DNA from: Flavimarina sp. Hel_I_48
GTDB lineage: Bacteria > Bacteroidota > Bacteroidia > Flavobacteriales > Flavobacteriaceae
Direction of reading: 5' to 3'
NCBI RefSeq assembly: GCF_000733945.1
Contig: NZ_JPOL01000002.1
Coordinates: 2,543,001 to 2,607,000 of the forward strand
Length of the DNA stretch: 64,000 nt
Part shown: piece by piece, positions 27,256-37,900 of the stretch
Layout: every line of letters begins with the position of its first letter
How positions within the stretch are numbered: the first letter of the stretch is position 1
Translations under genes and position numbers: made by a program
Notes under the pieces: model-generated
Database searches by the model: none
What the model was told of the DNA's origin: nothing
Seen by the model: only the letters and a program-made list of their open reading frames with translations

Positions 27256-28317
27256 ATGAAAGCCATAAAATCACTCGTCTACTTCCTTTTTAGCACCACA
27301 CTTTTCGCACAGGAAATACAGGAGCCTCGCCTTTATGTGGCCTACAAAACTACAAAAACCATCAAAATTGATGGAAAACCAGCTGAAAATGCCTGGGAAA
27401 CAGCTTCCTGGAGCACCGATTTTATTGATATTGAAGGGGAGAAAACGCCCAAATACAAGACCAATGTAAAAATGATCTGGGATGAGACCAATGTTTATTT
27501 TTACGCAAAACTGGAAGAACCGCACATTTGGGCAACGCTTAAGCAGCGGGACACCGTTATTTTCTACAATAATGATTTTGAGATTTTTATGGATCCGGCG
27601 GGGGATACCCAGAATTATATGGAGTTTGAAATGAATGCCTTCAATACCGTATGGGACCTTCTAATGCCACAAGCGTACCGGGAAGGCGGTAACGCCGTTG
27701 ACAGTTGGGATATCAAAAATATTCAAACCGCGGTCCACATGGAGGGAAGTATCAATGATGCCAGCGATACAGATAAATACTGGTCGGTTGAAATCGCGAT
27801 GCCGTGGGAGGTGCTTACCGAAGTCGCTCCCGGTGCAAACATCCCAAGGAACGATTTCTGGCGCATCAATTTTTCCCGTGTCAACTGGGATTTTGAGCTA
27901 AAAAACGGTGATTATTACCGAAAAACAGACGAAAAAGGCCAATTTTTACCGGAATATAACTGGGTTTGGTCACCTCAGGGAGTCATCAATATGCACGAGC
28001 CAGAGCATTGGGGCTATGTATATTTTGCAGACGTTTCCCCAGAGGTAAAACTCAATGTAAGGATTCCGCAGGATGAAAAAATACGCTGGGAACTTTATGC
28101 CCTCTACCGGGCGCAAAAGAGCTACCTGGATAAGAATAAAAAATGGGCAAAAAGCATGAAAAACCTTCGGAAAACACCAATTTTGATTGATGGAAAGCCA
28201 TTGAAAACAACCTTAGTAATGCATTCCGCAGGATGGAATATCACAGCTGAAAGTCCGTTTTCCAATAAAAAATACCTGATCGATCAGGAAGGCGATTACA
28301 AACAACTTAATAAGTAA
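27256..28317 (+). CDS. CBM9-like carbohydrate-binding protein, secreted
   Basis: 353 residues with a signal peptide (about 1-18, ending LFAQ). The body matches the CBM9-like/DOMON-type family of Bacteroidetes secreted proteins: IDGKPAENAWETASW near 38, MIWDETNVYFYAKLEEPHIWATL, NDFEIFMDPAGDTQNYMEFEMNA and WSVEIAMPW. It may bind glycan at the cell surface; no catalytic residues are evident. It ends 5 bp before the next gene, so the two are probably co-translated and work together. Confidence 0.82.
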   Translation: MKAIKSLVYFLFSTTLFAQEIQEPRLYVAYKTTKTIKIDGKPAENAWETASWSTDFIDIEGEKTPKYKTNVKMIWDETNVYFYAKLEEPHIWATLKQRDTVIFYNNDFEIFMDPAGDTQNYMEFEMNAFNTVWDLLMPQAYREGGNAVDSWDIKNIQTAVHMEGSINDASDTDKYWSVEIAMPWEVLTEVAPGANIPRNDFWRINFSRVNWDFELKNGDYYRKTDEKGQFLPEYNWVWSPQGVINMHEPEHWGYVYFADVSPEVKLNVRIPQDEKIRWELYALYRAQKSYLDKNKKWAKSMKNLRKTPILIDGKPLKTTLVMHSAGWNITAESPFSNKKYLIDQEGDYKQLNK

Positions 28318-28322
28318 CCTCT

Positions 28323-29441
28323 ATGCAAACCAAATACTTTGTCCTTTTACTGTGTTCCCTGCTGTTTTTCTCCTGCGAGGACCGCAAAAGTGAATCCATT
28401 GCCGCAGAACAACAGGAGAACGCGCAGCGAGATTCAATAGCTGACTTTAAATTTTGGACCTGGATCACCGCAGATCCTAAAAAAGCAGATTCAGCCTACA
28501 CTTCTGAATTTAAAAAATACAGTGAAAACGGTATTGACGCCGTGCTGATCAATACAAATACAGATGCCGAATTGCTCGCGCATCTAACGCCGCTGGCAAA
28601 GGAGCAGGGTCTTGAGGTGCATGCCTGGCTTATGACCATGAACCGTCCCGGGGACACGGTGGCCTTAAAGCACCCAGACTGGTATCAGGTAAGCCGCAGC
28701 GGGAAGTCCAGCTTTGACGACCGGCCTTATGTGGACTATTATCAATGGTTGTCACCAAGCAATCCAGAGGCGGTTCAGCATATTTACAATCTTATTGAAG
28801 GCCTGGCCAAAGTTGAGGGCGTTGCCAGCGTTCATCTGGATTACATCCGTTATCCAGATGTGTATTTGCCCATTGGTCTGTTGCCCAAATATGATCTGAA
28901 ACAGGAAGAAGAACTACCAGATTATGACTTTGATTATTCTGATGCGAGCGTCAATGCGTTCAAGGAAAAATACGGTAAAGATCCCCGCGAAATGGAAAAT
29001 CCCGCGATAGATATTGAATGGAAACAATTCCGCCTCAATCAGGTGAAAAATGTGGTAGATCACGCGTATAAAATAGCCCATGACAATGGTAAATACCTTA
29101 CCGCGGCCGTTTTCCCTTACCCGGAAATGGCAGACCACATGGTTCGCCAGCGCTGGGACAAATGGGATATAGATATGGTTTTGCCCATGATCTATAACAA
29201 TTTTTATAATGAGGGCATAGACTGGATAGGTTTTGCGACACAGCAGGGCGTTAACGACCTTGCCGAAAAAAATGTTGAGTTGCACACGGGACTCTACATT
29301 CCAGAAATGACACCTCAGGAACTAAAAGAATCCATTCAGATTGCTAAAGACAACGGTGCAAAGGGTGTGGCCTTTTTTGACGGTAATGCACTTACTGATG
29401 AGAAGCTTCAGGTGATTAAAGAGTTTAAGGAAGCGAATTAA
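28323..29441 (+). CDS. Putative glycoside hydrolase (GHL10/DUF4015-like), lipoprotein
   Basis: 372 residues with a lipoprotein signal (Cys in LLFFSCEDRK, about C19). It has TIM-barrel-like features of the GHL10 and DUF4015 group: EVHAWLMTMNRPG near 100, KHPDWYQVSRSG, VHLDYIRYPDVYLP near 175, WDKWDIDMVLPMIYNNFY near 280 and GVAFFDGNAL near 350. The Asp in LDYIRYPD and the MIYN segment fall where related enzymes have active-site residues. Its activity is not known. Since the locus otherwise lacks an endo-acting enzyme, this protein and the CBM9-like partner are candidates for the missing step; this is inference. Confidence 0.72.
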   Translation: MQTKYFVLLLCSLLFFSCEDRKSESIAAEQQENAQRDSIADFKFWTWITADPKKADSAYTSEFKKYSENGIDAVLINTNTDAELLAHLTPLAKEQGLEVHAWLMTMNRPGDTVALKHPDWYQVSRSGKSSFDDRPYVDYYQWLSPSNPEAVQHIYNLIEGLAKVEGVASVHLDYIRYPDVYLPIGLLPKYDLKQEEELPDYDFDYSDASVNAFKEKYGKDPREMENPAIDIEWKQFRLNQVKNVVDHAYKIAHDNGKYLTAAVFPYPEMADHMVRQRWDKWDIDMVLPMIYNNFYNEGIDWIGFATQQGVNDLAEKNVELHTGLYIPEMTPQELKESIQIAKDNGAKGVAFFDGNALTDEKLQVIKEFKEAN

Positions 29442-29465
29442 TTTGATAACAATTTTTTAAAAGTT

Positions 29466-29488
29466 CCTCCCCTTTTTTCAAGGGGAGG
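29466..29488. repeat. Short palindrome of a common extragenic repeat
   Basis: CCTCCCCTT (29466-29474) and AAGGGGAGG (29480-29488) form a hairpin followed by GTGCCGAAGGCGGAGGGG. The gap also has TGAAATAAGTTCAGGATGACG (near 29540). Both are motifs often seen between Bacteroidetes genes. Confidence 0.55.
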
Positions 29489-29572
29489 TGCCGAAGGCGG
29501 AGGGGTCATACGCGTGATATCCTCCCAAACTTCACCCTGAAATAAGTTCAGGATGACGCGTTTTTAAAACCA

Positions 29573-31885
29573 ATGTTTATGCTCAAACCAATCTATTCCC
29601 TTGTTCTTTTCCTTTTTCTGTCAAACTTCAGCTTTGCTCAAAATGCTTCGGAAGTAAATATCATCCCAAAACCAAAGCAGGTAACCTTAACCTCCGGAAA
29701 TTTTCAATTCAATCCAGAAACTGTTTTTGTTGCTCAATCTGAAGAAGAGAAGCAGGCCGCCCAGGTCTTGATAGAACGTTTTAAAGAGGCTGTGGGGTGG
29801 GAGTTGCAAATGACAACCGAAACTAAAGCAGGCAATTCTGTTCAGTTTGAGAAATCCGGCGGACTGGAAAATGAGGCCTACGAACTAAAAATCAACGAAA
29901 ATGGAGCAATAATAACCGCTTCTGGCGCTTCTGGATTTTTATATGGCATAGAAAGCCTGCGCCAGTTGCTGCCGTCCGAAATTGAAAATATTCAGCAGAC
30001 AACAAGCGAAGTAGCATGGAAAGTTCCCGCGCTTACAATAAAGGATGCACCGCGTTTTCAATGGCGCGGACTCATGCTTGACGTTTCACGACATTTTTTT
30101 AAAAAGGAATATATCCTGGAAACCATAGATAGGCTGGCCTTCCTTAAAATGAATACGCTTCATTTGCACCTTGTTGATGATCAGGGTTGGCGTATCGAAA
30201 TCAAAAAATACCCTAAACTGACCGAAATAGGCGCTTTTCGGGTGGATCAGGAAGATAAAGCATGGAATTCCCGCAGTGAAAATGATCCTGAAGAGAAAGG
30301 AACATACGGCGGTTTTTATACACAGGAAGATATTAAGGAAATCGTGGCTTATGCCCAGAAAAAGGGCGTCACCGTTGTGCCAGAGGTCGAGATGCCTGCG
30401 CACGTGATGAGCGCGATCGCTTCATATCCCTGGCTTGCCTGCGATGATACACCCATTGCGGTCCCTTCTGGCGGGATCTGGCCCATCACAGATATTTTTT
30501 GTCCTGGTAAGGAAACCACTTTTGAATTCCTGGAGGACGTCCTAACCGAAGTCATGGCGCTGTTCCCTTCAGAATATATTCATGTGGGCGATGATGAAGC
30601 CACAAAAACAGCATGGGAATCCTGCGCATCCTGCCAGGAATTGATGGTCAAAGAAGATCTGGAAAACGTGGAAGAGCTGCAAAGCTATTTCATGAAGCGC
30701 ATAGAACGTTTTGTAAATGCCAAAGGCAGAAAAATCATTGGCTGGGATGAAATATTACAAGGCGGTTTGCCGCCCAGTGCCACGGTTATGAGTTGGCAGG
30801 GTGTTGAAGGTGGCTGGGAAGCTTCAAAACAAGGCCATGATGTAATAATGACCCCAACATTTCCCTTATATTTTGACCGATATCAGGGCAATCCAGATTA
30901 TGAACCTCTTGCTTTTGATGGGGAAATCACATTGAAAGATGTTTACGATTTTGACCCCGTTCTTGATTCCATGAGCGTAGCACAGGCGCAGCATGTTCTT
31001 GGTGCGCAGGCTAATTTATGGTCTGAATATATCCCTACAGAAGCAATTTCTGAATTTAAGATCTACCCAAGACTCGCAGCGGTTGCAGAAATGGACTGGA
31101 CTCCAAAAACAGCTACGGACTGGTCTGATTTTTCTAAGCGTGCGCAACATTTAATGAAGCGTTTCGAGTTGATGGGGATTCAATATTCTAAAAGTTCGTA
31201 TGCGGTGACCGCAGCTGCAGATATGGATCTTGAAAACCGTAAAATTAAGATCAAATTGGAAAATGAGTTTCCTCGTGCAGAAATCCGTTATACGTTGAAT
31301 GCTCCTTTAGATGCTTCCGCAAAGCGCTATAAGACACCTATTGAATTGAAAAAAACAACCCAATTGCAAGCGGCGGTTTTTAAGGATGGAAAGCAAATGG
31401 GTGATACCTTAACGCAGGATTTTAAATTCCACAAAGCGGCTGGAAAGCAGATTGACTATTTAACAAAACCGCATAAAAACTACCCTGGTAATAATTCGTC
31501 GCTCATAAATGTTCTGCGCGGAAGCAAAAATTTTCATGATGGCCAGTGGCAGGCGTGGATCAATGATGCGATGGAAGTGGTAATTGATCTCGGTCAAACC
31601 GAAGAAGTAAAAAGTATAAGCCTGGGCACTCTGGAAAATCAAGGTTCAGGGATTTATTTTCCGGTGGAGATTATGGTCCTGGTTTCTCAGGATGGTGAAA
31701 ATTTTAAAAAAGCAAGTACATTTTCCAGAGCGTATAAAGCGAATTCCTCTTCCGAATTAAAAGATTTTAGAGTCGATTTTAAGGCGAAAAAAGCCCGTTT
31801 TATAAAAGTAATTGCCAAAAATGCAACCGACATTCCTAATCGTGGAAACGGATTTCTATTTGTGGATGAAATACTGGTGGAGTAG
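29573..31885 (+). CDS. GH20 beta-N-acetylhexosaminidase
   Basis: 770 residues with a signal peptide (about 1-23, ending SFAQ). Domains: GH20b N-terminal domain (to about 160), GH20 barrel (FQWRGLMLDVSRHFF near 165, LHLVDDQGWRIEI near 200, the Asp-Glu pair in HVGDDEATK at 337-345, GWDEILQGG), then a C-terminal chitobiase-like segment (about 555-625) and an F5/8-type-like domain (about 640-770). It removes terminal GlcNAc or GalNAc by substrate-assisted catalysis. The usual GGDE reads GDDE here; the catalytic D-E is intact. It fits trimming of antennary GlcNAc from N-glycans or of chitooligosaccharides. Confidence 0.93.
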   Translation: MFMLKPIYSLVLFLFLSNFSFAQNASEVNIIPKPKQVTLTSGNFQFNPETVFVAQSEEEKQAAQVLIERFKEAVGWELQMTTETKAGNSVQFEKSGGLENEAYELKINENGAIITASGASGFLYGIESLRQLLPSEIENIQQTTSEVAWKVPALTIKDAPRFQWRGLMLDVSRHFFKKEYILETIDRLAFLKMNTLHLHLVDDQGWRIEIKKYPKLTEIGAFRVDQEDKAWNSRSENDPEEKGTYGGFYTQEDIKEIVAYAQKKGVTVVPEVEMPAHVMSAIASYPWLACDDTPIAVPSGGIWPITDIFCPGKETTFEFLEDVLTEVMALFPSEYIHVGDDEATKTAWESCASCQELMVKEDLENVEELQSYFMKRIERFVNAKGRKIIGWDEILQGGLPPSATVMSWQGVEGGWEASKQGHDVIMTPTFPLYFDRYQGNPDYEPLAFDGEITLKDVYDFDPVLDSMSVAQAQHVLGAQANLWSEYIPTEAISEFKIYPRLAAVAEMDWTPKTATDWSDFSKRAQHLMKRFELMGIQYSKSSYAVTAAADMDLENRKIKIKLENEFPRAEIRYTLNAPLDASAKRYKTPIELKKTTQLQAAVFKDGKQMGDTLTQDFKFHKAAGKQIDYLTKPHKNYPGNNSSLINVLRGSKNFHDGQWQAWINDAMEVVIDLGQTEEVKSISLGTLENQGSGIYFPVEIMVLVSQDGENFKKASTFSRAYKANSSSELKDFRVDFKAKKARFIKVIAKNATDIPNRGNGFLFVDEILVE

Positions 31886-32382
31886 GATCTCGATACACGC
31901 TCCTAGTGTCGCGCACTCGATCTGACAAATTTATGTTGAACTGTCACTTCGAGTGGTTTTAAGCGTAGCGGTAGCGGAGATTAAAAGTGTATCGAGAAGG
32001 TTTTTTGATCTTGATTTATCGGGTGAAAACAAGATTCATATCAAGAATCTTAAGAAGTAGGCTTACGTTAATTTGAACCCGTTTCAGGTTTTCATCCATA
32101 TTGAGGGTTGAAACAGGATCTCGATACACGCTCCTAGCGTCGCACACTCGATCTGAAAAATTTATGTTGAATTGGTCACTTCGAGTGGTTTTAAGCGTAG
32201 CGGTAGCGGAGATTAAAAGTGTATCGAGAAGGTTTTTTGATCTTGATTTATCGGGTGAAAACAAGAATCTTAAGAAGTAGGTTTACGTTAATTTGAACCC
32301 GTTTCAGGTTTTCATCCATATTGAGGGTTGAAACAGGATCTCGATACGCGCTCCTAGCGTCGCGCACTCGATCTGACAAATT
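31885..32382. repeat. Extragenic palindromic repeat family B, tandem array
   Basis: Copies begin at 31885, 32116 and 32336 (GGATCTCGATACACGCTCC), with periods of 231 and 220 bp; the third is cut after its left arm. In each full copy the left arm CTCGATACAC pairs with GTGTATCGAG, and CACTCGA with TTCGAGTG. The linkers (for example 32000-32115) are repeated too, with 12 extra bases in the first. This fills most of the 611-bp gap between GH20 and the second GH92; no gene is seen in it. Confidence 0.88.
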
Positions 32383-32496
32383 TTTGGGGAGTGATACTCA
32401 TGCGATTCGGAAGTAAATTCAGAATGACGGATTGTATATTTTTATTAGTTCGACAAAAAATAAAAGTTTAAAAATTATAAGAACAACTTCTTAAAA

Positions 32497-34755
32497 ATGA
32501 ACCAAATACCTTTAAAAATCACCCTAAAACAGGCAATTTTATTACTCTTTTTGCCATTTTTCGCTCTCGCGCAGCAAAGCAATCCAGTGGATTATGTAAA
32601 TCCTTTTATAGGTACTTCAAATTATGGTGCTACTAATCCAGGTGCGATCGCGCCGCGGGGAATGGCCAGTGTATCTCCATTTAATGTCGCCGGAAGGATA
32701 GATTTGAATCCGCTGGAAAAAGACAGCCAGTGGTTGTCTAATCCCTATGTACATGAAAATAAATTCCTTACAGGTTTCAGTCAGGTAAATATGAGCGGCG
32801 TGGGCTGTCCAGATCTGGGGGTTATCCTTGCGATGCCAATCACCGGCGAACTGGAAACCGATTACCTAAAGTATGGTACGACTTACAGAAATGAAGAAGC
32901 GAAGGCCGGTTATTATTCCGTAGAACTGGAGAAATATAATATAAAGTCCGAAGCTACTGCGACCACGCGCACGGGTGTGAGCCGTTACTCTTTTCCCGCA
33001 GGGAAAGCTCATATTTTGCTGAACCTTGGGCTTGGTCTCACCAATGAACAGGGAGCAATGCTAAAAGTCGTTTCGCCTAGCGAGATCGAGGGAATGCGTA
33101 TGGTGGGCGCCTTTTGTTACAACAATGCAGAAGCTGCCTATCCCATATATTTCGTCGCCCGGGTTTCCCGGCCGGCAGCAGATTTTGGGATTTGGAAAAC
33201 GCCCGTAAAATATGAAGGAACCGAAGCAAAATGGATGACCTATAATGGTAAGACCCGCGTAAAGCAAGGGTTTATGAAGGAGGTTGTGGGCGATAGTATA
33301 GGGGCTTTCTTTTCCTATAATTTTGATAAGCCGCAACAACTAGAGATGAAAGTGGGCGTATCCTATGTAAGCATTGAAAATGCGAGGGAAAACCTGAATA
33401 AAGAGACTGAAAATAAGGATTTTGATGCTGTTTATGCGGAAACCGAAAAAGCCTGGAACGAAAAATTGAGTCGTATCGAGGTAGAAGGAGATTCTGAAGA
33501 GGACAAAACGATTTTCTATACGGCGCTTTATCATACCCAGATTCACCCCAATATTCTCAACGATGTCAACGGGGAATATCCCATTATTGGTAGTCGGGAA
33601 ACTTCAAAAACCGAAGGAACCCGCTACACGACATTTTCCCTTTGGGACACCTACCGCAATTATCACCAACTCATGAGCCTCATTTATCCCGAAGAGCAGC
33701 TGGATATGGTAAAAAGTATGCTTGACATGTACGATGAGAATGGCTGGCTGCCCAAGTGGGAACTGAATTCTACCGAAACGTTTACTATGGTAGGCGATCC
33801 TGCCAGTGCGGTCATAGCCGATACCTATTTGCGTGGAATAACTGATTTTGACGTAGAAAAGGCTTATGAAGCGATGTTGAAAAGCGCTGATCAAACCGAG
33901 GGAAACCCATTGCGCCCGGGACTTGCGGAATATATAGAAAATGGATACGTAAGCCTTGATTCTGATATCCCAGGTCCGGTTTCCACTACGCAAGAATATA
34001 ATATCGCTGATTATGCCATCGCAAAATTGGCACAAAAGCTAGGAAAAACAGCCGATTATAAGCGGTTTTCAGCCCGTTCTGGCTCTTATAAAAGGCTTTT
34101 CAATAAAGAATCTGGCTTTTTGCAGCCCAAACATGCTGATGGTAGTTGGATGAAATCTTTTGATCCTTTGGCGGGAGCAAATTTTACCGAAAACCCTGGA
34201 TTTATAGAAGGTAATGCCTGGCAGTATTTATTCATGCAACCGCACGATATCAAGGGAATGGTCAAGTTAATGGGAGGTGACAAAAGTTTTGAGCAGAAAC
34301 TGGACGATTTGTTTTCAAAAGACCAGTTTGATATGGCAAACGAGCCCGACTTTGCGTATCCATTCCTATATAATTTTATCCCAGGAAAGGCGCATAAGGC
34401 TTCTGAAAAAGTAAGTTCACTTATTGACACCTATTATAAAAACGCACCTGATGGCATCCCCGGCAATGATGATACCGGTACGATGAGCGCGTGGGTGGTA
34501 TACGCAATGATGGGTATTTATCCCATGACCCCTGCCGAACCTTCCTTTACACTTGTTAAACCCAGATTTCCCAACATTAAAATTCATTTGAATCCTGACT
34601 TCTACGGGAATGATGTCATAGAAATTTCTTCTGGTGTGTCCCAGGATGAATTCAATGTTAAGGCGATTTTGGACGGTAAAAATATCAGTAAAAATAACCT
34701 CTCCCATGAAATGCTCATACACGGTAAAAATCTCTCCTTTAAAGCTTTAAAATAA
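32497..34755 (+). CDS. GH92 alpha-mannosidase, secreted (copy 2)
   Basis: 752 residues with an ordinary signal peptide (about 1-25, ending FALAQ), unlike the lipoprotein copy at 24756. GH92 marks: VNPFIGTSNYGATNPGAIAPRG near 35, EGNAWQ with the acid E571, and GNDDTGTMSAW with the base D659. In place of the HGHTYPG block of copy 1 it has SNYGATNPG, and other active-site loops differ, so another mannose linkage is likely. It lies 194 bp before susC and is probably part of the same PUL. Confidence 0.94.
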   Translation: MNQIPLKITLKQAILLLFLPFFALAQQSNPVDYVNPFIGTSNYGATNPGAIAPRGMASVSPFNVAGRIDLNPLEKDSQWLSNPYVHENKFLTGFSQVNMSGVGCPDLGVILAMPITGELETDYLKYGTTYRNEEAKAGYYSVELEKYNIKSEATATTRTGVSRYSFPAGKAHILLNLGLGLTNEQGAMLKVVSPSEIEGMRMVGAFCYNNAEAAYPIYFVARVSRPAADFGIWKTPVKYEGTEAKWMTYNGKTRVKQGFMKEVVGDSIGAFFSYNFDKPQQLEMKVGVSYVSIENARENLNKETENKDFDAVYAETEKAWNEKLSRIEVEGDSEEDKTIFYTALYHTQIHPNILNDVNGEYPIIGSRETSKTEGTRYTTFSLWDTYRNYHQLMSLIYPEEQLDMVKSMLDMYDENGWLPKWELNSTETFTMVGDPASAVIADTYLRGITDFDVEKAYEAMLKSADQTEGNPLRPGLAEYIENGYVSLDSDIPGPVSTTQEYNIADYAIAKLAQKLGKTADYKRFSARSGSYKRLFNKESGFLQPKHADGSWMKSFDPLAGANFTENPGFIEGNAWQYLFMQPHDIKGMVKLMGGDKSFEQKLDDLFSKDQFDMANEPDFAYPFLYNFIPGKAHKASEKVSSLIDTYYKNAPDGIPGNDDTGTMSAWVVYAMMGIYPMTPAEPSFTLVKPRFPNIKIHLNPDFYGNDVIEISSGVSQDEFNVKAILDGKNISKNNLSHEMLIHGKNLSFKALK

Positions 34756-34949
34756 CATGGGATTAAGGCGTTTAATATTGCAGAATTTATAATTTTCCCA
34801 TTTTAAAATATGTCTGAAAAATGTTATTCAGCTATTGGTGTTTGTCATCGGTCGAAATCATTTGGTTAAGATTAACATTAAGGCAACATTTAGACTCAAT
34901 TGATTTAACCAACAGAAATTTTTCACGTAACAAATGAAAATCTAATCGT

Positions 34950-37900
34950 ATGAACAAAAAATATTTATTTTTTATTTTACTATGCTGTCTGTGCACCACC
35001 ATGGGCGCATTTGCGCAGGGTATTGTTGTTGAGGGGACGGTAACGGATGCCTCAAACATGCCACTCCCGGGAGCAACGGTGGTTGAAAAAGGAACCCAAA
35101 ATGGGACTTCTACAGATTTCGATGGAAATTACAGCATAGAAGTCCCAGGGGATGCCGTTCTTATATTTTCAATGATTGGATCTGCAAGTAAGGAGATTCC
35201 GGTAAATAACCAAACCAATATAGATGCTGTCCTTGATGAAAGTACAGAAAGTCTTGATGAGGTTGTTGTAACCGCATTGGGTATCAAACGCCAGGAAAAA
35301 GCCTTGGGCTATTCCTTATCGCAGGTTGATGGTGATGAGTTCTCTAAAGTAAAAGTGGTAAACCCAATCAATTCTTTGCAGGGTAAAGTTGCCGGGGTTA
35401 ATGTAACAGGATCTGCTACGGGATCTTCTGGAACCAGTAATGTGGTTATACGTGGTGGTAGCTCCCTGAGTGGTAGCAATCAACCGCTTTATGTTGTAGA
35501 TGGAATACCTATTGACAATAGTAACTTAGGGTCTGCGACAAATTATGGGGGTGTAGACTTTGGTGATGGTATCTCAAGTATAAATCCAGATGACATCGCT
35601 TCTATGAGTGTTCTTAAAGGAGGTGCTGCTGCTGCACTTTATGGATCAAGGGCTTCAAACGGGGTTATATTGATAACTACAAAAACTGGTAAAGGTCAGC
35701 AAGGTCTTGGTGTAGAGTTGTCAAGTCAGGTACAGTTTGAAAGCCTAAATTCTAACATTTATGAATTTCAAAACGAATATGGTCAGGGAATATTAGGTGC
35801 CAAGCCGGTAAACGGTACTGAGGCCTTATCTGCGGGTCTGTTGTCGTGGGGAGGTAGACTTGATGGTTCGCTAGTGCCACAGTTTGACGGTGTTGATCGT
35901 CCATACTCATATTCAGGTAATAATGTAGATAAGTTCTATAGAACGGGGACTAATCTTATAAACACGGTAGCAATAAGTAAAGCAGGTGAGGGCTATAACA
36001 TTAGATTTTCTGCAACTAATCTGGACAACGAAGATATTATACCGAATGCTGGCCTTAATAGAAAATCATTTTCGTTAAATGCAGGCGTACAGTTGGCAGA
36101 TAAATTATCACTTGATGTGAGTGGTAAGTATGTGCTGGAAAACGTAAACAATCGACCCAGACTTTCAGATTCGCCTGGAAACACAAATTTCTCTGTGGTG
36201 CTTACACCACCTAACGTAGATGTACTTGACTATAAGCCGGGATTAAATGCAGAGGGAACAGAAAATAGAATATCTACCGGAAGTACGTATCATCAGAATC
36301 CTTACTTCTCTGCATATAATTTTAGTAATGAGAGTCTTAAAAACAGGTTTATTGGTTCAGCTACCCTACGGTACAATGTCACAGACTGGATGTATGTTCT
36401 GGGAAGGGCAGGTATTGATCAATATGTTGCACGTCAAACATCCGTAGAGCCATTCGGAACTGCTTATAAGCCGCTGGGAGGAATGACTGAAGTTGCTTAC
36501 AATAACAGTGTGGTAGATGCAGATTTAATGTTGGGTTTTGAAAAAACCATTGCAGATAAGTACAGTTTCAATATAATAGTAGGAGGAAACAGTAACGATA
36601 TTAAAAATGAACGTACAGAACTTAATGGACAGGAGTTTGTACTTCCTGGTCTTGAAGATATCGCAAATGTTAACAATAGGAACTATAGTTATGATTATGG
36701 ACAAATAAAAAGAGGTTCCCTATATTACTCTGCCGAATTTTCTTATGATGATTACCTGTTTATTACTACTACAGGAAGACAAGATTGGTTCTCGACACTA
36801 TCCTTAAATACTAAGTCAAGCCCAAACTCATATTTTTACCCTTCTGTGAGTGGTAGCTTTGTTTTCAGCGATGCTTTCAAAATGCCATCATGGGTCACTT
36901 TTGGTAAGATACGTGCTGGTTATAGTGATATTGGTGGTGGTGCAGACGATCCTTATGTTCTTGCATTGTCCTATGGTATATTTGATAATTATAAAGCAAC
37001 AGGGGCCACTGGCGGTGTGCCATTAGGAAGGATTGTTGATAACCGTTTGCCTAATCAGGAATTACGTCCTTTTTCAAAGAAAGAATATGAGGTTGGGGTA
37101 AATGCCCGGTTCTTCAACAGCCGCCTGGGATTAGATCTTACCTATTACAGTAATAAAACCACAGACGATATTGTACCTATTTCTATATCCAATTCGTCTG
37201 GTTATGATGCAGCTTTCCTTAATGTAGGAGAACTGACAAATAATGGTATTGAGATGCTATTGGACGGTAGTCCTATTCGAAGTGAAAATTTTCGTTGGGA
37301 TGTAACGTATAACCTTACATACAACAAGAATGAGGTTGTCAAAACGGATGAAGATAATAATCCATTTTTTGTGGGTACTGGTGCGGCTACAGGTGTTAAC
37401 TCACAATCTGGTGCTATTGTAGGTAGACCGTTAGGTGCTATATATGGAACTACTTTTGTGAGAGATGATCAGGGTCGCTTACAGTATGATAGTGACGGTA
37501 CGCCTACTCAAGGACCCAACGAATTTTTGGGTAATGGTGTTGCTCCATGGTATATGGGTCTTACTAACTCCTTTAATATATATGACTTCAATTTTTCGTT
37601 TTTGATTGACGCAAAATTTGGTGCAGATATTTTCTCAGGAACCAGTGCTTTTGCAAACTATTATGGTGCAGGTCAGAATACCCTGGAAGGAAGAGCGAAT
37701 GGGCTGGATGTAAATGGTGTTGATACAGAAGGAAATGCTTTCTCAACAACGATAGCTCCAGAAAATGTACAGATCTACTACCAGAAACTGTATCAAATCG
37801 CCGAGGCAAACATGCAGGATGCAGATTTTATAAAAATGCGGGAAGTTAGTTTAGGTTATAGTATTCCTAGTAAAGCATTGGAGAATACATTCCTTACGAA

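Noticed and set aside
32016..32264. 82-codon ORF on the minus strand
   Set aside because: It lies wholly in the extragenic repeat array and starts and ends within repeat units.
31885..32382. CRISPR array
   Set aside because: Periods of 220-231 bp with repeated linkers and palindromic arms do not fit short repeats with unique spacers; no cas genes are near.
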